This document shows, piece by piece, positions 1 to 7,206 of a stretch of DNA of 8,727 nt. This DNA comes from an uncultured Bacteroidota bacterium (GTDB lineage: Bacteria; Bacteroidota; Bacteroidia; Chitinophagales; Saprospiraceae), in the NCBI GenBank assembly GCA_937926185.1, contig CALEYM010000508.1, forward strand, positions 1 through 8,727, given 5' to 3'. The translations under genes and the position numbers were made by a program. The notes beneath the pieces were generated by a model. The model did not search any database and had not been told where the DNA came from. It saw nothing but the letters and a program-made list of their open reading frames with translations. How positions within the stretch are numbered: position 1 is the stretch's first letter; the number at the start of each line of letters is the position of its first letter.

Positions 1-500
1 TCATTATATTGATACAGAATTACAACTCCTTTTCTCTTCAATTCATTTAATCCTTGGCCTAATTCAGATTCTGCACTTAGTGGAGTTGCGGTCAGCAAAA
101 CACTTCCTAATTCGTATCCTCTACTGTCTAACTCTAATGCTATTTGGGCTGCCATGACACTACCGTAGCTTGACCCAATTAGGTTAATTTTTTCTTCCGG
201 ATTGACAGCCTTGGCTTCTTCGTAACCTGCAATAATTTCAGCGACTACCATATCAAATAATTCCTTGTCATCGGGATTGCTTATGCCGGGTTTAAAACCA
301 TTATTTAAGGTAAACAAGCCCTTTTCAATTAAATTTGGTGCCGTAGCAGTTTTGGAAAAGGCAAATCGAATCGGTTGACCGGGTTTGTTTAAAATTTGAC
401 TAAACTCTCGATTAAGGTCTGATGAAAACGTTTTATTTTTTTCCTTTTTCCTTTTCTTCTTGCTATTCTTAGCAATTGCGCCTTGTATAAATATTGTATA
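1..500 (-). other. Variable C-terminal effector tip, alpha/beta-hydrolase-like (incomplete)
   Basis: Residues 2214-2379, the part visible before the edge. YTIFIQGAIA may be a first strand leading to an oxyanion loop. A lysine-rich stretch follows (2224-2236), then mostly helical sequence. KINLIGSSYGSVMAAQIALE is a textbook strand-nucleophile elbow-helix with GSSYG at 2322-2326 and candidate nucleophile Ser2324 (codon 168-170). YELGSVLLTATPLS looks like the next core strand, and GVVILYQYN the one after, beyond which the acid residue is normally found. The catalytic Asp and His would lie outside the window. The class (lipase, phospholipase, esterase or thioesterase) cannot be told. By hand count, bases 1-480 are about 37% GC, far below most of the core. 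Confidence 0.7.
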
Positions 501-3500
501 TAAACCGTCTTCATCTATAGCTTGAATAGGAGTATTGCTAGCATAAAGATATGGCGACAACATCGGAAACATGCTTCTCAACGGATCCACACTCAAAAAC
601 CGCCCCACCCGTGGGTCATAAATCCGCATACCATAGTCCTGTTGGTTATCGTCTCCTTCTTTTATCTCGTCGTCGCCTTCTTTGCCGTTGAAGCCGTAGC
701 GGTAGTCGTAAGCATTCAGGCTGTACTGCCGTCTCAAAGAACTATCGGTACTCGTAGGCATGAGCATACCGAATGGGTAGTACTGCTGGGCCGCCATTAT
801 ATCGGCTTCGTACCACTGGATATCGGCGCCGGAGGCGGCCATGCCGCGTTTCCGGTCGGTGATTACAGCGAGTACATTACCCAGGTGGTTAGTCAGTTCA
901 TAACGTTTCCAGCCTTCCGGCAAGGTGTAAAAAACGCTATCCAAAATATACGGGTTTTCGGGCACGGCGGGGTAAAGTTTAATCTCGGGCAGGGCCATTC
1001 CTACGCGGGCGGAGCCATAGATGTGGTGCTCTGTAAGGAAAAGCGAGTCGAGGGGAAAGTCTCCTTCATTATGAATCCACTTATAAGCAGCCATCACATT
1101 GCCCTGGGCGTCACGGATATAGTAGGTACGCGTTTGACCTATTCCGCCGTTAATCCAGTATTGTTCAATTTTCACTACGCGCTGCTGCATTGGATTGTAG
1201 TAGAACTCCACAGAACTATTACTGCCTATTTTTGTAAACAGCTTCAGTTTTTGTGTATTTGTCCAGTAGATGTTACTCAGCAAGCCACTATTTGCGTCAA
1301 ATACCATATTTCCAATTTCATCATAAGAATAATTGTAGAATGGTTGGTCTTCCAAGTCTCCCTGGTAGGCAGTTTTGTTTGTTTGGGCATCGGTTATGTA
1401 GTTTAATTTATTGTTGTCACTATCGTAGTGATAGGTCAGGCTGTCCATGATAATCGCCGGGCTGCCGGCATTGCCGTAGCGGTCGTAGGTCAGGATATTT
1501 CCATTGGGGTCGTAGGTAACGTTTTCCTTGAGTATGGAAGCGGCCGTGCCGGAGGTCCAACTGAAAGAATTGTAGGAGTACCCGGAATTGTACGCCTCCA
1601 TTTTCACCAGGCGGTTCAGTTGGTCGTAGCGGTAGGCATAACCTTCCGGGCTGGCTTCGTATTTGCCTTGTTCATGCAATTTGGCAATGCTGTACACCGC
1701 GTGGCGGATGTTGCCGTTGTACAAGCTTGGCGCCCCGCTTTCGAAGTGTCCGCCGTGGCTGTACTGCATTTCGAATCGGTCTGTGGCCTGGGTTCCGATC
1801 TTGCGGTATTCGCCGTAGTAGTAGCCCAGGGTGAAGGCGGCTGCGTCGCGGGCCACGGTTATGTTGCGGGCCATGTCGCCGGAGTTGCCGCTTTTGCCGT
1901 CGCGGCCCATGTCGCGGGTGGCGAAGTCGCCCACCTGGGCAGTGTCGAGCCGCAGGGCGGAAGCGTTCATGCCTTTGAGCCAGCCTTGCAGGGTGTAGGC
2001 GTAATCGAGGCCCTGTACCCGGCGCTCTCCGAGTTCGGTGCGTCCCAGGGGGCCGTGGAGGTAGTATTCGTAGTTGGCGTCGCGTTCCCAAAGCAGGCCG
2101 TTGTTGCTGGTTTCTACGTATTCCACGCGGTTATCGGCATCGTACACGTAGTGGTGGAAGAACTGATCGATGGAGTCGCGCTGATAATACACGTAGTTGA
2201 CCTTGCCGCTGATGAGATCGTACTCATAACCAATGCGTTTGAAACGGTGACCAACCGTGTCCAGTTCGGGGAAGTCCTGCACGAGTTGTTTGACGTTGCC
2301 GGCAATGTCGTAGCTGTAGTGTGTGGCGTAGTTGTAGGTGGTATCGTAACTATCGGCGATTTCCTCGAAGGTCACCGTTGCGACGCGATTTCGAAGATTG
2401 TCTTGTCCGGCGGCGCTGCCCGGATTTGGGAAGTAATTTTTAAAGGGGTTTGCCGGATGGAAAATCGCTTCGTCGTAGTAGGTTTTGGTGACTTCTTTAA
2501 AAGCGTTCGTTCCGTCGTTTAATAACCAATCTTCAAAATCGGCATAATCCCATATATCGCCTAAAACCGGGACTTCCGTGCCTGCATGAAGGGTGCGGCC
2601 CGTTTCGACAACCCTCCCCAATGGATCGTACAGGGAGTAGGTATAATGGCGGGTCGGCGAATATGTTCGCTGTTCGGCATTTTGAGAAAGGACCAGGCGT
2701 CCGAGTTGATCGTACCAATACTCCGTCACCCCTCGATCCGGTGTGGAATCGCGCACCACCTGGTTGAGGGTGTTGTACCAATAACGGGTGTTGAAGCTGT
2801 GTTCGGGGTATTCCGGCGGATTGGCTGAATTGGCCCGGTGCGCTTTCACTGCCTGTAAATTCGACGGACTGGTGAGCGGGTTCACGCCTTTAGGCGGCAC
2901 GGTGCGCACCAGGTTGTCGGCCTGATCGTAGTAATAGAGGGTATAGTGGTATTCACCCTGTGGCATGGACACGCAAAATGTTTCAACCAGGTCTGGCCCG
3001 AGGCATTTGGCCAGGTAGTTGCGCACGAATACCCGGCGCATGCTGTCCAGCAGGTTTTGGTACGTCAGGTTGGCCAGGGCCTCCATGCCTTCGTCCAATT
3101 CCACACTTACACAGCTGGTATCCAGTTGTGATTCGGGGAACAGCGACAGGGGACAGAGGTAACGGCAGGTGGAGTCCGATTGCAGGCCGGTGTCGATAAA
3201 CATGGTATAGTCCTCGTATGTCCGGTTGAGGCCGAACAGTTGGTTCATATAGCCTGCCATTAGGTTTTCTTCGTCCGCATCGACGGTTCCGCCGATACAG
3301 CCCGAACTTTTGAACGCATTCCATTTAGGCTTGAGTTCGGCCAAAGTTTTGCAAGTCCCGCATTCGAGGATCGGCGGAATGGTAATGGCGCCGCTCATAA
3401 AGGTGCAAGCGGTATCGCAGCCGTTTTGCAGTTCCAACAGCGCCGCTTCGGTCAGCGGGACATTGGAAAGGCTGTTGAGGTACTCCAAAAAGGTGGTGGA

Positions 3501-6500
3501 ATCGCTGACGGCTTCCCAGCAGTTTTCCAGGTCTTCCAGGCGATTGCACCGGCAGGTATCCCGGTAATAGATTTGTTGGGGCGGAACGGTGTATTGTTTT
3601 ATGGAGTAGGTTCCTGGAAAGTCGATCAGTTTGGCGCTGCAAGCGGTATCGCAGGAATCCAGGGAAGGGAACACACCTTCGATAGCGTCCTGAAGGGTAT
3701 AATCGCCGTAAGTGGTGGAATCGCCCGCCGTGGTAATCGAGCCGAAGGGATGCTCCAGGTCGCAGCCGTTTTTGCACACGGCAATAAAACGGTCGCGCAG
3801 TTCGTCCAGCCTGGTTTGGCCGGCATTGGCAATGGAATCGCAGCTCAGGCTCAGCGATTCGATCCAGATACCGGCCATAGCCGCGCAGGTGCTGTCGCAT
3901 GCGTTTTCCAACTGCTCGTTCACATACTGGATCAGGATGTGAATGGAATCTTCCGCAACGGCTACCGAGAGCGGCGGGGCCGGAGAAGCAAACAAGCGGG
4001 ATACTTTATCGCGATAGGGATTCGGTTGGCCGTAGCAAGTCGGGTAACCGAAACACAAGCTGTCGTAGGTCGTGCAATAGTCGTTGGGCATGGCCGGCGC
4101 GGGGCATGCGCCGCTGCGGATTTTTTGCCATTTCAGGCGGTTGCGCTCCGAAAGATAATGACTGACGATGAGTTGCCAGTACAGGTCGTTGTCGGCCGTA
4201 CAAAGCGTGTCGATCACGATGTCGCAAGGCAGCACACCGCCGCAAAAGACGATGGATTTGATGATTTCGGTCAGGCTGACCGGCTCACTGCACTGGCTGG
4301 TATGGGTGGTGGTGTACAGGCTCCAGATGGTGTCCATCGTACCGATGAGCTCGGGGTTGTACACAAAAAAGGAATCGCGGGCAATCAGGGAATCTATCGG
4401 GATAAAGCCGTTGGCTACTGCCTGGGCGTAGCTGCTTGTGCTGGTGAGCAGGGAATCGAAATACGGATCGGACATTTCGGTGCAGCACAGCCAGGCGCAG
4501 TACTCGGGATGGGCTTTCACCAGGGTTTTGGCCCAGGAGGGTTTGAAATAGGTGATGAATTCGTTGACACCCAAATAATCGACACGGACTGGAATAGAGT
4601 CCGGCAAAGTAACATAGTCTACATTACCGATCTCATCGTAGTAAAGGCCGATATTGAGCGTGTCCTGGTAGGGATAGCGCTCGGCTCCCGCCGCTTTCCA
4701 AAAAACGGAAGTTGTGTCGCCAGATGCGGTGTACACAAAGGTGCTGTCCGGCCCGGGTCCGAGCAGCAGTTCGCCGTAATCGGCATACTGACCGCCCGGG
4801 CTGACGTCGAGCAGCATCAATTCGTACATGACCTGGCAATCGGACGGATCGCTTTCGTCGCACAGTTCAAGACAGGATGCATAAGCCGTTTGAAAGGCGT
4901 TCTGCGCATCCAGGGTATCCGACCCGACCGGGCTGGGGATATCCTGTACATAGGCTGTTAAAAAATTACTCCAACTACCCAGTTGGGTGAAACAATCCTC
5001 GCAGGAAACACGGCAAAGCGTATCGCCGATAAAAACTTTTTTCAGCGAGTCCGGATCGGGCAGGCAGGTCAGGTTGGCCAGAAAATCGTCGGCATAAAAA
5101 TTCAGGGCCGTTTCGCTGACCCGTATGGTTTTGCGCACCTGGTAAACGCCGACCGGGAGCGTTTCGATGAATGTTTGCACCAGGGTATCCGGCAGCGCCT
5201 CACAAGTCAAATCGAAGGTCGGGTAATTGTTCCAGGTAAAAAGGCTGCCGCCGTTGATCATCTGCTCGCCGCATTCACTCAGCACGCTGATCTCCACGTC
5301 GTATTTGCAATCGTAACAGCGGGCTTCGGCAAGGCAGGAGTCTATGGACAGCTGCAAAGGCGGTTCGAATGCGTAGGTAAAGGTATCGGGGCCTACGCTC
5401 GTTACCAGCAGGGAATAGGTGGATACCAGCGCCAGGCCGTCGCGCACGTTGTTCAACAAGTCTTTTTTGACCTGATCCGCGGCAGAAAAATTATCGAGTT
5501 GTTGCAAACTGTCCGGGCTGGCGCCGGCCAGGGCCGTTGCGATTGTGCGCCCGTGCGCGTCGATGTAACTTACGCTGATCTGCCCGTTGGGGTCTGCCAC
5601 GGCGTTTTTCTGGTAATGCGCGGCCAGGCCCACTTCGTTTCCAAACAGGCGGTCGAGTTCGTCCTGGTCGGGTTTGGCGTAAAAATATTTCGTTTCGTGA
5701 CCGGAACCCAACTGAAAGGCCGGGCCTACGCCGCCCTGGCGCCGGATACGGCCGGTGGGGTCGGGCATAAATTCCGTCAGCGAGAATGGATAACCATCGG
5801 CGGCCGGCGTGAACTTGTTGATAATCCGGTCTCGCCAGGGGTTGGCGGAGGAGTAATAGCGGGCGACCACACTGGCCGAACTGTCCATCTGCGATGCCGG
5901 ATTGGTGCTGGCCACGGTGCAATTTGCAGCGGCGAAATTAAAATCCACGGCCGAATAGTGCGCTTTACCCGGCGCAGCCGAATAAGCGTCGACATACCGG
6001 ATTTTTCGCGTCCAGTCGTCGTATCCCGTGTCGGTGCATACCGGGGCGGGCATCACCTGCAGGGCCGCCCGGCCGAGGCTGTCGTAGATCACTTCGGAGG
6101 CAACCACCATGTCGATGGCATCGCTGCGGATTACTTTTTGGCGGTTGCGCAGCGAACCGTCGAAGTAGGTCGCCGATTGCGAACGCTTGCCCTCCTCGGC
6201 GTAAACGAGTTGCATTTGCCAGTTCAAATCCGGTTCGTGCCACGCTACCCAGTACCAGTCTTTGCCGAGGACAAGAGTATCGGTCGTGGGCCGGACGGAT
6301 GTCCACCGGCCCTGTTCCCGTTGGTTGTTTTTGTATCGCACGCCCCGCACCCGCCAGTAGATGCGCCCTTGGGGATAAACCAGCGGGATTTTATACCAAC
6401 TGTGTGCGGTGGTAATGCGCGTGGCGTTATTGCGAAACAGAAAATCAAAATCGTCGTAACTGCCGGCGGCCAGCCCGATCGTGGCGCCGAGGGTGTCGTA

Positions 6501-7139
6501 AAAGGCCCATTCCAGGTCGTATTCTTCCGCGCCGGCCTGTTTCTCCCAGCCGACCTGCAGGGCATTCGTCGTGGCGTCGTATAACTGGGCGTGCGTTTTT
6601 TGAATCAGGGCGGGGCTGGCGCTGCAACTGAAATTGTATTTGCGGTCGATTATGATTTTGCCTTCCAGGCGAAAATGCGCCGGGAAAGAGCCGGATTTGG
6701 CAGTGACCGTCACCTTGAAGCGATGCACGTCCCGGAATTCGTATACGTGACCGTAATCGTAGCGGGCGCCTTCCGCGGGATCGAAACGGCCGTAAAACCG
6801 GATGTTGCTATCGGTGCCGATGTAATTATTATTCGCATCGTATTTGTCGATGTTTACCAAAACCCAGTGGACAAAGGCGCTGCTTTTTACCAGGGTGTCC
6901 TCGTCCACCGTAAAATAGATCAGGTTTCTGACCGATACCGTTTGATCGACACTGCCCGGAAAAGTATCCGACACTTCGAATGCAGGGGTGGAGGCGAGCA
7001 ACTCCGTCCGGTATAAACCGCCGTAAAACACTTCTTCCGTTGCGCCGGCAGGAACGCTCAAACCAACATAAATCAAGACCAGTACCGTCGCCCGGCGGGC
7101 AAAACGGAAGTTGGACGGAAGGGTACATGCGGTTTTCAT
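1..7139 (-). CDS. Giant Cys-rich RHS/YD-repeat protein with alpha/beta-hydrolase tip (3' end outside window)
   Basis: One uninterrupted frame runs from ATG 7139-7137 to codon 3-5: 2379 codons with no stop, continuing past the left edge. The start is fixed by a Sec signal peptide (1-33, cut after PAGA) and the lack of any upstream in-frame ATG. In order: beta-rich N-terminus (34-180); FN3-like segment (180-275, ending IYWRVRGVRY); Bacteroidota RHS blocks (310-540: ATYFDGSLRNRQK, VIYDSLGRAALQV, GHETKYFYAKPDQDELDRLF); a Cys-rich region (600-1385, about 43 Cys); YD repeats (from about 1391, LYYYDQADNLVRTVPPKGV); the RHS-associated core (YYPFGM, GMRIYDPRVGRFLSVDPL) ending PIQAIDEDGL at 2204-2213; then a variable tip with GSSYG at 2322-2326. 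RHS cores of known relatives form a shell that encloses a C-terminal toxin. By analogy this is an exported polymorphic toxin or a surface RHS protein with a lipase/esterase-like effector. Target, release route and immunity protein are not visible. Confidence 0.93.
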   Translation of the reverse strand, partial: MKTACTLPSNFRFARRATVLVLIYVGLSVPAGATEEVFYGGLYRTELLASTPAFEVSDTFPGSVDQTVSVRNLIYFTVDEDTLVKSSAFVHWVLVNIDKYDANNNYIGTDSNIRFYGRFDPAEGARYDYGHVYEFRDVHRFKVTVTAKSGSFPAHFRLEGKIIIDRKYNFSCSASPALIQKTHAQLYDATTNALQVGWEKQAGAEEYDLEWAFYDTLGATIGLAAGSYDDFDFLFRNNATRITTAHSWYKIPLVYPQGRIYWRVRGVRYKNNQREQGRWTSVRPTTDTLVLGKDWYWVAWHEPDLNWQMQLVYAEEGKRSQSATYFDGSLRNRQKVIRSDAIDMVVASEVIYDSLGRAALQVMPAPVCTDTGYDDWTRKIRYVDAYSAAPGKAHYSAVDFNFAAANCTVASTNPASQMDSSASVVARYYSSANPWRDRIINKFTPAADGYPFSLTEFMPDPTGRIRRQGGVGPAFQLGSGHETKYFYAKPDQDELDRLFGNEVGLAAHYQKNAVADPNGQISVSYIDAHGRTIATALAGASPDSLQQLDNFSAADQVKKDLLNNVRDGLALVSTYSLLVTSVGPDTFTYAFEPPLQLSIDSCLAEARCYDCKYDVEISVLSECGEQMINGGSLFTWNNYPTFDLTCEALPDTLVQTFIETLPVGVYQVRKTIRVSETALNFYADDFLANLTCLPDPDSLKKVFIGDTLCRVSCEDCFTQLGSWSNFLTAYVQDIPSPVGSDTLDAQNAFQTAYASCLELCDESDPSDCQVMYELMLLDVSPGGQYADYGELLLGPGPDSTFVYTASGDTTSVFWKAAGAERYPYQDTLNIGLYYDEIGNVDYVTLPDSIPVRVDYLGVNEFITYFKPSWAKTLVKAHPEYCAWLCCTEMSDPYFDSLLTSTSSYAQAVANGFIPIDSLIARDSFFVYNPELIGTMDTIWSLYTTTHTSQCSEPVSLTEIIKSIVFCGGVLPCDIVIDTLCTADNDLYWQLIVSHYLSERNRLKWQKIRSGACPAPAMPNDYCTTYDSLCFGYPTCYGQPNPYRDKVSRLFASPAPPLSVAVAEDSIHILIQYVNEQLENACDSTCAAMAGIWIESLSLSCDSIANAGQTRLDELRDRFIAVCKNGCDLEHPFGSITTAGDSTTYGDYTLQDAIEGVFPSLDSCDTACSAKLIDFPGTYSIKQYTVPPQQIYYRDTCRCNRLEDLENCWEAVSDSTTFLEYLNSLSNVPLTEAALLELQNGCDTACTFMSGAITIPPILECGTCKTLAELKPKWNAFKSSGCIGGTVDADEENLMAGYMNQLFGLNRTYEDYTMFIDTGLQSDSTCRYLCPLSLFPESQLDTSCVSVELDEGMEALANLTYQNLLDSMRRVFVRNYLAKCLGPDLVETFCVSMPQGEYHYTLYYYDQADNLVRTVPPKGVNPLTSPSNLQAVKAHRANSANPPEYPEHSFNTRYWYNTLNQVVRDSTPDRGVTEYWYDQLGRLVLSQNAEQRTYSPTRHYTYSLYDPLGRVVETGRTLHAGTEVPVLGDIWDYADFEDWLLNDGTNAFKEVTKTYYDEAIFHPANPFKNYFPNPGSAAGQDNLRNRVATVTFEEIADSYDTTYNYATHYSYDIAGNVKQLVQDFPELDTVGHRFKRIGYEYDLISGKVNYVYYQRDSIDQFFHHYVYDADNRVEYVETSNNGLLWERDANYEYYLHGPLGRTELGERRVQGLDYAYTLQGWLKGMNASALRLDTAQVGDFATRDMGRDGKSGNSGDMARNITVARDAAAFTLGYYYGEYRKIGTQATDRFEMQYSHGGHFESGAPSLYNGNIRHAVYSIAKLHEQGKYEASPEGYAYRYDQLNRLVKMEAYNSGYSYNSFSWTSGTAASILKENVTYDPNGNILTYDRYGNAGSPAIIMDSLTYHYDSDNNKLNYITDAQTNKTAYQGDLEDQPFYNYSYDEIGNMVFDANSGLLSNIYWTNTQKLKLFTKIGSNSSVEFYYNPMQQRVVKIEQYWINGGIGQTRTYYIRDAQGNVMAAYKWIHNEGDFPLDSLFLTEHHIYGSARVGMALPEIKLYPAVPENPYILDSVFYTLPEGWKRYELTNHLGNVLAVITDRKRGMAASGADIQWYEADIMAAQQYYPFGMLMPTSTDSSLRRQYSLNAYDYRYGFNGKEGDDEIKEGDDNQQDYGMRIYDPRVGRFLSVDPLRSMFPMLSPYLYASNTPIQAIDEDGLYTIFIQGAIAKNSKKKRKKEKNKTFSSDLNREFSQILNKPGQPIRFAFSKTATAPNLIEKGLFTLNNGFKPGISNPDDKELFDMVVAEIIAGYEEAKAVNPEEKINLIGSSYGSVMAAQIALELDSRGYELGSVLLTATPLSAESELGQGLNELKRKGVVILYQYN
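500..2970 (-). repeat. YD repeats and RHS-associated core
   Basis: Residues about 1391-2213. Visible YD-type units include YHYTLYYYDQADNLVRTV, TEYWYDQLGRLVLSQ, YTYSLYDPLGRVVETG, THYSYDIAGNVKQLV, HHYVYDADNRVEYVE, YAYRYDQLNRLVKME, NVTYDPNGNILTYDR, LTYHYDSDNNKLNYI, YNYSYDEIGNMVFD and YYIRDAQGNVMAAY. The core follows: HLGNVLAVITDRKRG, YYPFGMLMP, YRYGFNGKEGDDEI, YGMRIYDPRVGRFLSVDPL and SPYLYASNTPIQAIDEDGL. In known RHS and Tc-toxin structures such repeats build a hollow cocoon around the toxin tip. FNGKE...GMRIYDPR is the usual end-of-core hallmark. Confidence 0.92.
2985..5345 (-). other. Cysteine-rich insert region of the RHS protein
   Basis: Residues about 599-1385 contain about 43 cysteines, whereas the YD region after it has almost none. 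Recognisable family blocks inside include YELMLLDVSPGGQYADYG (about 768-785) and HPEYCAWLCCTEMSDPYFDS (about 878-897). Many cysteines are spaced C-x2-C or C-x3-C. In an exported protein these are most simply read as disulfides that stiffen a stalk or the wall of the RHS shell. A metal-binding role is possible but the cysteines are not accompanied by a fixed His pattern. Confidence 0.7.
3153..3902 (-). repeat. Degenerate tandem Cys repeats, period about 80 residues
   Basis: Four C-x3-C pairs fall at residues 1081/1085, 1163/1167, 1241/1245 and 1325/1329, giving steps of 82, 78 and 84 residues. The first three share the consensus [AGS]-C-D-[ST]-x-C (codons at 3885-3902, 3639-3656 and 3405-3422); the fourth is DSTCRYLC. 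Units 2 and 3 also share a later element: CRCNRLEDLENCWEAV and CGTCKTLAELKPKWNAF, that is C-x(1,2)-C-x2-L-x2-L-x3-W-x-A. Unit 1 has a relic of it, LDELRDRF. The repeats are diverged at DNA level and were found by eye. Confidence 0.65.
5520..6215 (-). other. Bacteroidota RHS N-terminal conserved blocks
   Basis: Residues about 310-540 hold YD-like blocks recalled from many Bacteroidota RHS proteins: SATYFDGSLRNRQKVIRSD (about 321-340), VIYDSLGRAALQVMP (about 348-362), MPDPTGRIRRQGGVGPAFQL then GHETKYFYAKPDQDELDRLF (within about 452-503), and NGQISVSYIDAHGRTIATAL (about 514-535). They probably form the N-terminal part of the RHS shell. They also anchor the taxonomic inference. Confidence 0.75.
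6320..6610 (-). other. Fibronectin-III-like segment of the RHS protein
   Basis: Residues about 180-275. The pattern LQVGWEKQAGAEEYDLEWAF followed, some 60 residues on, by GRIYWRVRGVRY matches the B-C strand Trp and the F-G strand of fibronectin-III-like modules (x-Trp-x...YxLxW...YxWRVR). This is a motif call only. Such modules usually act as spacers or adhesion domains in exported proteins. Confidence 0.5.
7041..7139 (-). other. Signal peptide of the RHS protein
   Basis: Residues 1-33. The n-region is long and positive (Lys2, Arg12, Arg15, Arg16), followed by the hydrophobic core TVLVLIYVGLSV and an A-x-A site (Ala31-Gly-Ala33) before Thr34-Glu. The Arg15-Arg16 pair is not a full Tat motif, so Sec export is the simplest reading. 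Confidence 0.8.
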
Positions 7140-7206
7140 AAAGATCGAAGTTGTGGTGGGGGATTTTATGGAAAAAGCGGATAGTGGTCGTTATGCGTGT
7201 TTTTCT
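7140..7206 (-). other. 67-base spacer before the RHS gene
   Basis: This is the only sizeable gap in the array. On the minus strand it is AT-richer near the start codon, but I see no clear Bacteroidota promoter (TTG...TAnnTTTG), no Shine-Dalgarno core and no terminator hairpin. In the frame of the RHS gene there is no ATG here before a TAA at 7191-7193, which supports the start at 7139. Confidence 0.5.

Noticed and set aside
1..500. Immunity gene for the toxin tip
   Set aside because: The tip frame is still open at the left edge, so any immunity gene would lie outside the window; nothing on the plus strand here looks like one.
4980..5345. Zinc-finger reading of the C-x2-C pairs
   Set aside because: The protein is exported and the pairs lack regular His or Cys partners, so disulfides are the simpler explanation.
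522..7016. Long plus-strand open frames (up to 533 codons) across the RHS gene
   Set aside because: They share the codon register of the minus-strand gene, their translations show no domains or plausible starts, and they end where the giant gene uses Leu TTA/CTA or Ser TCA.
1672..7128. Shorter minus-strand frames such as 5491-5922, 5965-6306 and 3325-3900
   Set aside because: They are out of frame with the giant gene, Arg/Pro-rich in the way of shifted GC-rich reading, and overlap a fully supported coding frame.
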